Assembly: GCA_036005125.1 (NCBI GenBank)
Contig: DASYQV010000003.1
Coordinates: 1-15,259, forward strand
DNA: 15,259 bases
Origin: DASYQV01 sp036005125
GTDB lineage: Bacteria > Acidobacteriota > Vicinamibacteria > Vicinamibacterales > UBA2999
Direction of reading: 5' to 3'
The translations under genes were made by a program, and so were the position numbers. Below the pieces are notes generated by a model that worked only from the letters and a program-made list of their open reading frames with translations, did no database searches and was not told the DNA's origin. Of this stretch, positions 1-5,595 are shown piece by piece (the stretch's first letter is position 1; each line of letters opens with the position of its first letter).

Positions 1-1
1 C

Positions 2-193
2 GGCGTCACGCCGACCGCGACACTGCTCAATCGAAACGGACAGAAGATGGCCGAAGTGCCCATCACGGCCGCCACCGCCGGCGGAACCCATCAAATCGAC
101 TTCGGCCTCGGGTCGATTCCGCCGGGCGAGTACCTGATCGAAATCGCGGCGCAAGGAGCCAAGGAGCTGGTGCCGCTGAAGATTGGCAGTTAA
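2..193 (+). CDS. 3' end of an unidentified protein, possibly VWA-related (partial)
   Basis: The frame is open from the window edge to a TAA at 191-193 and gives the last 63 residues of a protein whose start lies outside the window. The piece alternates hydrophobic and polar residues and contains a PPGEYLIEIAA segment followed by ELVPLKI, a beta-strand pattern like the carboxy-terminal beta-sandwich modules of secreted or surface proteins. Acidobacterial VWFA-related proteins often end in this style (recollection of the family, not a search). No catalytic motif is visible. It is convergent with gdhA, and the gap of about 130 nt between them is filled with REP-like palindromes. The coding call is fairly safe; the identity is not. 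Confidence 0.5.
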   Translation, partial: GVTPTATLLNRNGQKMAEVPITAATAGGTHQIDFGLGSIPPGEYLIEIAAQGAKELVPLKIGS

Positions 194-209
194 GCGTTCC
201 GCGTCCTCG

Positions 210-315
210 TACGTAGGCCGCATCTTTTTTAGATGCGGCCCGCGGTACGTAGGCCGCATCTTTAGATGCGGCGTCGGCCTGCACACACTGGGCCGGATCT
301 AAAGATCCGGCCTAC
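210..315. repeat. Cluster of three REP-like palindromes (copies A, B, C)
   Basis: Three hairpin units lie in the gap between the left partial gene and the 3' end of gdhA. Copy A has a perfect 10-bp stem, 216-225 with 231-240, around a T5 loop. Copy B is GCCGCATCTTTAGATGCGGC at 253-272. Copy C pairs 291-300 with 303-312 and uses GGATCT instead of GCATCT. A and B carry a 5' flank ACGTAGG; C carries the same flank in reverse, as CCTAC at 311-315, so C is inverted relative to A and B. The exact sequence of copy B recurs at 4086-4105. The layout resembles REP/BIME intergenic elements, which RAYT transposases mobilise in other bacteria. Copy C lies 15 nt past the gdhA stop and could also stabilise the ends of convergent transcripts. 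Confidence 0.8.
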
Positions 316-326
316 ATACTCTACGG

Positions 327-1577
327 TTACGCGTACATCCCCCGCATCTTCGTGACCGTCGCCACGCGCGAGATCGCCACGATGTAGGCGGCGGTGCGCA
401 TGTCGACCTTGTACCTGATCGAGTTCTCCAGCACGTCGTTGAACGCCTCGACCATCTTCTTCTCGAGGCGCGTGTTGACCTCGTCCTCCTCCCAGAAGTA
501 ACCGTACCGGTCCTGGACCCACTCGAAATACGACGTCGTCACGCCGCCCGAATTGGCGAGGATGTCGGGGATCACGAACACGCCGCGCTCGTGCAGGAGC
601 CGGTGCGCATCGGGCGTCGTCGGGCCGTTGGCGCCTTCGGTGACGATCCTGGCCTTGATGTCGGAGGCGTTCTCGAGCGTGATCTGGTTCTCGAGCGCCG
701 CGGGAATCAGGATATGGACGTCGAGCTTGAACAGCTCCTCGTTCGAGATCGACTCGACGCAAGGAAAGCCGTCGATCGTCTTGTTCTGCTTCGCGTAATC
801 GATCATTTTCGGGATGTCGAGCCCCTTCGGATTGTAGACGCCGCCTTTCCAGTCGGTGACCGCGACGATCTTCGCGCCCTCACGCGCCAGCAACTCGGCC
901 GACACCGATCCCACGTTGCCGAATCCCTGAACTGCCACCGTGGCCCCTTTGAGTGGCAGACCAAGGTGCCTGGCCGCCTCGCGCGTCACGATCATCACGC
1001 CTCGTCCGGTCGCCTCCCGCCGGCCGAGTGAGCCGCCCATTTCGATCGGCTTCCCCGTGACGACCGCCGTCGACGTGTGGCCGACGTGCATGCTGTAGGT
1101 ATCCATCACCCACGCCATGATCTGATCGTTGGTGTTGACGTCGGGCGCGGGCACGTCCTTCTCGGGACCGATGGCGTCGATGATCTCGGCTACATAGCGG
1201 CGGGTGAGCGCTTCGAGCTCGCGTCGCGACATGCGCGTGGGATCGCAGACCACGCCGCCTTTGCCGCCGCCGAATGGGATGTGCGCCACCGCGCACTTCC
1301 ACGTCATCCAGGCCGCGAGCGCGGTCACCTCGTCGAGCGTGACGTCGGGGTGATACCGGATGCCGCCCTTGGCCGGCCCGAGCGTGATGTTGTACTGAAC
1401 GCGGTAGCCGGTGAACACTTCGATCTCCCCGTCGTCCATCTGGACCGGGCAGGACACGATGATCTGTCGCTTCGGGTGGGTGAGGATGTTCCAGATGCCA
1501 GGTTCGAGATTGAGGATTCGGGCGGCTCCGTCGAACTCCTGGAGCATCGCGCCGAAAATCGCGCCGTGGTCGGCCAT
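327..1577 (-). CDS. gdhA: NAD(P)-specific glutamate dehydrogenase
   Basis: This 416-residue protein is a hexameric-type glutamate dehydrogenase (Glu/Leu/Phe/Val dehydrogenase family). It catalyses reversible oxidative deamination of glutamate to 2-oxoglutarate and ammonia in the cytoplasm. The substrate domain carries LGPAKGG (Lys70), MTWKC (Lys94) and PFGGGKGG (Lys106), matching the substrate-binding and catalytic lysines of the Clostridium symbiosum enzyme (Lys89, Lys113, Lys125). VPAPDVNTN (Asp146) is the conserved acidic loop. The Rossmann dinucleotide fold begins at GFGNVGS (218-224), and NSGGVTTSYFEW (342-353) completes the active site with Ser349. Length fits the roughly 410-450 residue family. 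The ATG at 1577 is supported by an AGGA-type ribosome site a few bases upstream. The gene is read divergently from the acyl-CoA mutase. Cofactor preference (NAD or NADP) cannot be read with confidence. Leucine or valine dehydrogenases are shorter and lack this lysine pattern. Confidence 0.95.
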   Translation of the reverse strand: MADHGAIFGAMLQEFDGAARILNLEPGIWNILTHPKRQIIVSCPVQMDDGEIEVFTGYRVQYNITLGPAKGGIRYHPDVTLDEVTALAAWMTWKCAVAHIPFGGGKGGVVCDPTRMSRRELEALTRRYVAEIIDAIGPEKDVPAPDVNTNDQIMAWVMDTYSMHVGHTSTAVVTGKPIEMGGSLGRREATGRGVMIVTREAARHLGLPLKGATVAVQGFGNVGSVSAELLAREGAKIVAVTDWKGGVYNPKGLDIPKMIDYAKQNKTIDGFPCVESISNEELFKLDVHILIPAALENQITLENASDIKARIVTEGANGPTTPDAHRLLHERGVFVIPDILANSGGVTTSYFEWVQDRYGYFWEEDEVNTRLEKKMVEAFNDVLENSIRYKVDMRTAAYIVAISRVATVTKMRGMYA

Positions 1578-1620
1578 GTCGTCCTCGAAAGTGCGTCGTG
1601 CGTGATGAGGCGTGCGACGT

Positions 1621-1687
1621 TCAGCGGCGCAGTGGGAACGTAATGCTGCGCGGGCAGTCGCACTGCGCAGCTCGCACTGCGCACCCC
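1621..1687. repeat. Heptad-periodic repeat in the gdhA upstream region
   Basis: From 1653 to 1687 the sequence runs in 7-nt units that nearly all start GCA: GGCAGTC, GCACTGC, GCAGCTC, GCACTGC, GCACCCC. The first 10 nt of the 14-mer at 1660-1673 repeat exactly at 1674-1683. An inverted partner, GCGCAGTG at 1627-1634, is complementary to CACTGCGC at 1661-1668 and again at 1675-1682. The block begins about 45 nt upstream of the gdhA ATG, so it probably falls in the gdhA 5' leader. It resembles the heptamer arrays elsewhere in this window in period and inverted layout, but not in sequence. Confidence 0.6.
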
Positions 1688-1695
1688 AAACAATC

Positions 1696-1725
1696 AGGCT
1701 AACGTGACAATTTGAAGCAAGTCAA
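1696..1725 (-). promoter_or_regulatory. Possible gdhA promoter
   Basis: On the minus strand there is TTGACT (1725-1720) and, 18 nt downstream, TAGCCT (1701-1696). The -35 matches the sigma-70 consensus at five of six positions; the -10 is weak. If used, the gdhA mRNA would have a leader of roughly 110 nt that includes the heptad repeats at 1653-1687. This is a pattern match only. Confidence 0.3.
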
Positions 1726-1813
1726 GGTGCGCCGATTGTCAGGATGAGGTGCGGACGGTCAGCAGAAGAGCGAACCGTGACCGCGGTCCCGCCGTGTTAC
1801 CGGTGTGGATCGA

Positions 1814-1819
1814 TATAAT
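1814..1819 (+). promoter_or_regulatory. -10 element of the acyl-CoA mutase operon, nearly leaderless
   Basis: A perfect TATAAT sits 11 nt before the ATG at 1831. A start site about seven bases past the hexamer would leave a leader of only about 5 nt. No convincing -35 is visible 16-18 nt upstream, where the sequence reads roughly GCCGTG, and there is no Shine-Dalgarno sequence. A 10-nt palindrome GACCGCGGTC at 1779-1788, about 25 nt upstream of the hexamer, could be a regulator site, but short GC palindromes are common by chance here. Confidence 0.5.
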
Positions 1820-1830
1820 GGCTCGGTAGC

Positions 1831-3504
1831 ATGAAGAGCGCCGCGTCGGAGACCGAGACTGCCAAGCGCCGCTGGGAACGAGAGGTCCTGGAGCCGGCGT
1901 TGAAGAAGTCCCCGGAGAGACCGGGCCCCTTCACGACGATCTCTGGTCGCCCGATCGACCGGCTCTACACGGCTGAAGACGTCGCCTCAATCGACTACGA
2001 GCGCGATCTGGCCAACCCCGGCGAGTTTCCCTACACACGCGGGATTCACCCCACCGGCTATCGCGGCAAGCTCTGGACGATGCGACAGTTTGCCGGGTTC
2101 GGGATGCCGGAGCAGACCAACGAGCGGTACAGGCAGCTGCTGGCCGCGGGCGGTACGGGCCTCAGCGTGGCGTTCGATCTGCCCACCCTGATGGGTCGCG
2201 ATCCCGACCACGAGCTCTCGCTTGGCGAGGTCGGCAAGTGCGGCGTCAACGTCACGTCGCTGGCCGACATGGAAACCCTCTTCCGCGGCATCGACCTCGG
2301 CGCAATCACGACGTCGATGACGATCAACTCGCCGGCGTCAATGATCTTCGCGATGTACCTCGTGGTGGCCGAGAAGCAGGGAGCGAACTGGAACACGCTC
2401 TCCGGTACGATTCAGAACGATATCCTCAAGGAGTTCATCGCACAGAAGGAGTACATCTATCCGCCGCGGCCGTCGATGCGGCTCATTACCGATATTTTCA
2501 CCTTCTGCTCGGCGCACGTCCCGAAGTGGAACACGATCTCGGTAAGTGGGTACCACATCCGCGAGGCGGGCGCGACCGCGGCGCAGGAGCTGGCGTTCAC
2601 GCTGCGCGACGGCGTCGAGTACGTGCAGTACGGCGTCGATGCCGGCCTCGATGTCGACGAGTTCGTACCGCGCATCTCCTTCTTCTTCAATTCGCACAGC
2701 GACTTCTTCGAGGAGATTGCGAAACTCCGCGCGGCGCGGCGGATCTGGGCGTATGTGATGCGCGATCGCTTCAAGGCGAAGAACCCGCGTGCCTGGCAGT
2801 TGCGCTTCCACACGCAGACGGCGGGCGTTTCTCTGACGGCGCAGCAGCCGTACAACAACGTCGTCCGCACGTCGCTCCAGGCGCTCGCCGCGGTGCTTGG
2901 CGGCACCCAGTCGCTTCACACGAACTCGCTCGACGAGGCATTGGCACTGCCGACGGCCGAGGCCGCCACGCTCGCCCTGCGCACGCAGCAGATCATTGCC
3001 TACGAGAGCGGCGTCGCGGCCGTCGTCGATCCGCTCGGCGGGTCGTACTTTCTCGAGAAACTGACGCGCGACATGGAGGAGGAAGCGCTCGCCTATTTCG
3101 ACACGATCGACCGGATGGGCGGGATGGTCGAGGCGATCGAACGCAGCTTTCCCCAGAAGGAAATCGCCGAGAGCGCGTATAAGTTTCAGCAGGCGGTCGA
3201 ACGACGCGAGAAGATCATTGTGGGCGTCAACGATTTCATCGCGGAAGACGAGGAGCCAATCGAAATTCTCTACATCGACGAATCGGCTGGAGAGAGGCAG
3301 CTCGCAAAGCTGGCCGAGCTCAAGCGGACGCGCGACAACGACGCGGTGCGCCGCACGCTGGACGCGCTCAAAGCGGGCGCGGCGAAACGTGTCAACACGA
3401 TGCCGCTGCTCCTCGACGCCGTCCGCGCGTATGCCACCGTCGGCGAGATGTGTGACGCGCTCCGCGAAGTCTGGGGCGAGTACGAGGAAACGCCGGTCAT
3501 TTGA
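1831..3504 (+). CDS. icmA: B12-dependent acyl-CoA mutase large subunit, isobutyryl-CoA mutase type
   Basis: This 557-residue protein is the catalytic TIM-barrel subunit of the methylmalonyl-CoA mutase family, which rearranges acyl-CoA carbon skeletons using adenosylcobalamin. The family signature RFHTQTAGVS with QQPYNNVVRTS spans about 325-348, and the SGYHIREAGA loop (239-248) supplies Tyr241-His242. No B12-binding domain is present; it is encoded by the next gene. Two positions separate known enzymes: methylmalonyl-CoA mutases have Tyr in RQYAGF and Arg in YMVRNT (Tyr89, Arg207 in Propionibacterium), while Streptomyces isobutyryl-CoA mutase has Phe80 and Gln198. Here they are Phe87 (RQFAGF) and Gln205 (FIAQKE). 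The likely reaction is therefore isobutyryl-CoA to n-butyryl-CoA or a related branched acyl-CoA, not methylmalonyl-CoA. That is inference from two residues; automated annotation will probably say methylmalonyl-CoA mutase. The ATG at 1831 fits the usual RRWEREVLEPAL amino terminus and leaves an almost leaderless mRNA. Confidence 0.9.
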   Translation: MKSAASETETAKRRWEREVLEPALKKSPERPGPFTTISGRPIDRLYTAEDVASIDYERDLANPGEFPYTRGIHPTGYRGKLWTMRQFAGFGMPEQTNERYRQLLAAGGTGLSVAFDLPTLMGRDPDHELSLGEVGKCGVNVTSLADMETLFRGIDLGAITTSMTINSPASMIFAMYLVVAEKQGANWNTLSGTIQNDILKEFIAQKEYIYPPRPSMRLITDIFTFCSAHVPKWNTISVSGYHIREAGATAAQELAFTLRDGVEYVQYGVDAGLDVDEFVPRISFFFNSHSDFFEEIAKLRAARRIWAYVMRDRFKAKNPRAWQLRFHTQTAGVSLTAQQPYNNVVRTSLQALAAVLGGTQSLHTNSLDEALALPTAEAATLALRTQQIIAYESGVAAVVDPLGGSYFLEKLTRDMEEEALAYFDTIDRMGGMVEAIERSFPQKEIAESAYKFQQAVERREKIIVGVNDFIAEDEEPIEILYIDESAGERQLAKLAELKRTRDNDAVRRTLDALKAGAAKRVNTMPLLLDAVRAYATVGEMCDALREVWGEYEETPVI

Positions 3505-3627
3505 AGTAGGCAGTAGGCAGTAGGCAGCGTAGCAGCAGGCAGTTATATGGATTTCCGAGGCTCAGGTTCGTGCCGCTGCGCAGCATCTAATACTGAATTT
3601 ACTGCCTACTGCCTACTGCCTACTGCC
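3505..3627. repeat. Gap-filling inverted heptamer array between mutase subunits
   Basis: Immediately after the large-subunit stop codon come three perfect copies of AGTAGGC plus AG (3505-3527). Just before the small-subunit ATG are almost four copies of ACTGCCT (3601-3627). The stretch 3602-3624 is the exact reverse complement of 3505-3527, giving a perfect 23-bp inverted repeat around a 74-nt loop. An imperfect extension of the first arm continues to about 3545. The second arm ends 3 nt before the start codon, so a folded stem would abut the translation start. No Shine-Dalgarno sequence is visible within the array. Confidence 0.9.
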
Positions 3628-4038
3628 ATGAGCCAGAAAATCCGAGTCGTCATCGCGAAGCCCGGTCTCGACGGCCACGATCGGGGCGCCAAGGTCATTG
3701 CGCGCGCGCTGCGCGACGCGGGCATGGAGGTCATCTATACCGGCCTGCGCCAGACGCCCGAGCAGATCGTGGGCGCGGCCCTGCAGGAAGATGCTGACGT
3801 GATCGGCCTCTCGATCCTCTCGGGCGCGCACATGCACATCTGTCCGCGCGTCATGGAGCTGCTCAAGGAGAAGGGACTCAGCGACGTCATTGTCGTCGTC
3901 GGCGGGATTATCCCGGATGTCGACCTGCCGAAGCTGCGCGAGGTGGGCATCACCGGTGTCTTCCTGCCCGGAACGCCGATGCAGGAAATCGTGGATTTCA
4001 TCAACCGCAACGCGCGCTCGAGGATCGAGCAGATTTGA
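3628..4038 (+). CDS. icmB: Acyl-CoA mutase small subunit, cobalamin-binding
   Basis: This 136-residue protein is a free-standing B12-binding domain that supplies adenosylcobalamin to the large subunit. The DxHxxG motif that makes the cofactor base-off/His-on is Asp15-Gly-His17-Asp-Arg-Gly20, with His17 as the lower cobalt ligand. The supporting SxL (Ser62-Ile-Leu64) and GG (92-93, in VVGGIIP) motifs are present. Streptomyces IcmB is about this size. The frame is open upstream to 3547, but the conserved start MSQKIRVVIAKPGLDGHDRG and the heptamer array point to the ATG at 3628. It follows the large subunit in the same direction after a 123-nt repeat-filled gap, so the two probably share a transcript. 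The repeat stem at its start could tune the subunit ratio; this is speculation. No MeaB/ArgK chaperone or epimerase gene is in the window. Confidence 0.92.
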   Translation: MSQKIRVVIAKPGLDGHDRGAKVIARALRDAGMEVIYTGLRQTPEQIVGAALQEDADVIGLSILSGAHMHICPRVMELLKEKGLSDVIVVVGGIIPDVDLPKLREVGITGVFLPGTPMQEIVDFINRNARSRIEQI

Positions 4039-4046
4039 TTCCGCAC

Positions 4047-4105
4047 GCCGGGTCTAAAGACTCGGCCTACGTTTGACGTACGTAGGCCGCATCTTTAGAT
4101 GCGGC
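4047..4105. repeat. Head-to-head pair of REP-like palindromes (copies D, E)
   Basis: Copy D pairs 4047-4055 with 4058-4066, with one G-T type mismatch. Copy E is GCCGCATCTTTAGATGCGGC at 4086-4105, identical to copy B near the left end of the window. The flanks point toward each other: CGGCCTACGT follows D and ACGTAGGCCG precedes E, exact reverse complements separated by 7 nt, so the pair can also form one long hairpin. This is the paired layout of BIME elements. It lies between the mutase small subunit and the response regulator and may limit read-through. Confidence 0.8.
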
Positions 4106-4148
4106 GCAGTGCCGGGCCTGAAGTTAGACCCACGGTCGTCAGCCTCCG

Positions 4149-5426
4149 ATGCCATACAAGCTTCTCCTCGCGGACGATAGCGTTACGATCCAGCGCGTCA
4201 TCGAGCTGACGTTCGCCAACGAGGACGTGGAGGTGTGGGCCGTCGGCGACGGCGAACAGGCCATCGCGCGCGTTCAGGCGGACCGGCCCGACATTGTCCT
4301 GGCCGACATCGGCATGCCCAAACGCAGCGGCTACGACGTGGCCGCGTTCGTGAAGGGGCATCCGGATCTCGCGCACATTCCCGTGCTGCTGCTGACGGGC
4401 GCGTTCGAACCCGTCGACGAGCCGCGCGCGCAGGCCAGCGGGTGCGACGGCGTCCTCGTCAAGCCCTTCGAGCCGCAGCTCGTGATCGCCCGGGTGCGGG
4501 AGCTGCTGCACGGCGCGAAGGGTAGCCCTACGCAGGCGGTCGCAGACATCCCCCGTCCGGTCGAGCGCTTGACGCCGCACCGTTCCCTGGAGTTGCCAAA
4601 GCGCCAGCCGGCGGAGACGACGGCGCCTCCTGGAGCAGACCGGCAGATGCACGAGGAGTTCGACTTCGGCGTGGGTCCCGCCGCGCCCGCCGCGCACGGA
4701 TCGGATGCAGGCCTGGAATCGCTCGACGATTACTTCGATCGCCTCGATGCCGCGTTTGCCAACCTGTCGTCGGCCGCTCCGGCGACTCCTCTCGATCAGG
4801 AGACGTTCCACGACGATCTGCCGCCGGCCTCGATCGAGGAGCTGCCCCCGAAAAGCGAGGAGCACGTGCCGTCGGACGCCCGCGAGCCTTCGCCGCATCG
4901 GGTCGCGGAGGACGTGGCGGCGTTCGAGCACGAGGTCGAGCGATTCGAGATACCGATGGAGACCGTTGAAGAGACAGCGAGCGGCGACCTGCCCGTGACG
5001 TTTGCGAATCCACCGTCAATGTCGTTGACGTTGTCCGAGACGCATGCCGTTGGCTGGCCGCCGACGCCGCCAGTCATTCCGATCGAACCGCCCGAGGGAT
5101 CGCCGACGCTCACCGCGGGCGTGCCGCCCGTCCAGCGGTCTGAACCTCGCGTTGGAAGCGACGTCGGCCGTGCGGTGGCCGACGCCTTTTCCGCGCTGCT
5201 CGCGGTGGAGCAGGGTGAGCCGGGCGCTGTTCCGGTGAGGCTGACGGCGAGTGCGGCGCCGCAGATCACCGACGAGCTGGTCGAGCGGGTCGCGAGCCGT
5301 GTCGTCGAGCGGCTCGGGCACGGTGCGCTTCGCGAGGTCGTGTCCGACGTCGTTTCGGCCGTGGCGGAACGGCTGGTGCGAGAGGAAATCGAACGGATTC
5401 GAACCAGTCACGGGCTCCACCCTTGA
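4149..5426 (+). CDS. Response regulator with disordered linker and PopZ-like helical tail
   Basis: The first 120 or so residues form a CheY-like receiver domain. The acidic pair is Asp9-Asp10, the phosphoacceptor is Asp53 in VLADIGMP, the switch Thr is Thr83 in LLTGAF, and the conserved Lys is Lys105 in LVKPFEP. Residues of about 125-340 are rich in Pro, Glu, Ala and Ser with no recognisable domain, probably a disordered tether. The last 50 residues (about 373-425) look like two amphipathic helices ending LVREEIERI, close in pattern to the oligomerisation helices of the polar organiser PopZ (DUF2497). No DNA-binding or enzymatic output domain is present, so it may act through assembly or localisation. 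No partner kinase is nearby. The ATG at 4149 has no clear ribosome site. The receiver call is secure; the tail assignment is pattern recognition. Confidence 0.88.
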   Translation: MPYKLLLADDSVTIQRVIELTFANEDVEVWAVGDGEQAIARVQADRPDIVLADIGMPKRSGYDVAAFVKGHPDLAHIPVLLLTGAFEPVDEPRAQASGCDGVLVKPFEPQLVIARVRELLHGAKGSPTQAVADIPRPVERLTPHRSLELPKRQPAETTAPPGADRQMHEEFDFGVGPAAPAAHGSDAGLESLDDYFDRLDAAFANLSSAAPATPLDQETFHDDLPPASIEELPPKSEEHVPSDAREPSPHRVAEDVAAFEHEVERFEIPMETVEETASGDLPVTFANPPSMSLTLSETHAVGWPPTPPVIPIEPPEGSPTLTAGVPPVQRSEPRVGSDVGRAVADAFSALLAVEQGEPGAVPVRLTASAAPQITDELVERVASRVVERLGHGALREVVSDVVSAVAERLVREEIERIRTSHGLHP

Positions 5427-5440
5427 TATCTTCCACCCCG

Positions 5441-5463
5441 GCGGTCCGCCGCTGGCGGACCGC
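5441..5463 (+). terminator. Strong GC hairpin after the response regulator
   Basis: GCGGTCCGCC at 5441-5450 pairs perfectly with 5454-5463 around a GCT loop, 14 nt past the response-regulator stop. No T-run follows, so it does not meet the textbook intrinsic-terminator form, but it is well placed to end or protect that transcript. Confidence 0.4.
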
Positions 5464-5467
5464 GACA

Positions 5468-5520
5468 CCAGCGCTGGCCCGTCGCGGTCGCGACCGACCG
5501 CGACATGAAAGACGCGCGTC
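5468..5520. repeat. Series of short perfect inverted repeats upstream of valS
   Basis: Three more perfect palindromes follow the first hairpin: CCAGCGCTGG (5468-5477), a 10-bp stem pairing 5481-5490 with 5495-5504 around a CGAC loop, and GACGCGCGTC (5511-5520). They lie upstream of the predicted valS promoter, so they are probably outside the valS mRNA and could be DNA sites or the 3' end of the preceding transcript. Confidence 0.5.
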
Positions 5521-5556
5521 GGCTACCCCGGTCCAGGGGGAGCCCGCGACTGGTTC

Positions 5557-5585
5557 CTGACGTCGAAGGGCTTGCAGGGTACACT
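5557..5585 (+). promoter_or_regulatory. Likely valS promoter, nearly leaderless
   Basis: CTGACG (5557-5562) and TACACT (5580-5585) each match the sigma-70 consensus at four of six positions and are separated by the ideal 17 nt. The -10 ends 10 nt before the valS ATG at 5596, so the mRNA would have only about 4 untranslated bases. The spacing mirrors the mutase promoter at 1814-1819. Confidence 0.5.
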
Positions 5586-5595
5586 ATCCACTTAC

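Noticed and set aside
327..1577. Valine or leucine dehydrogenase feeding the isobutyryl-CoA mutase
   Set aside because: Attractive given the neighbouring mutase, but the length (416 residues), the Lys70/Lys94/Lys106 pattern and Ser349 fit glutamate dehydrogenase better.
1779..1788. GACCGCGGTC palindrome as a defined operator for the mutase operon
   Set aside because: A 10-nt GC palindrome is common by chance at this composition, no regulator gene is adjacent and there is no second copy.
3505..3627. CRISPR-like array
   Set aside because: Units are only 7 nt, contiguous and without spacers, and the two arms are inverted; there are no cas genes nearby.
3547..3627. Longer amino terminus for the B12-binding subunit, starting at 3547
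   Set aside because: The extra residues are translated from the heptamer array and are low-complexity. The conserved family start aligns with the ATG at 3628.
5427..5595. T-box or other amino-acid riboswitch upstream of valS
   Set aside because: No T-box sequence or specifier-loop architecture is visible, and the predicted promoter leaves almost no leader to hold one.
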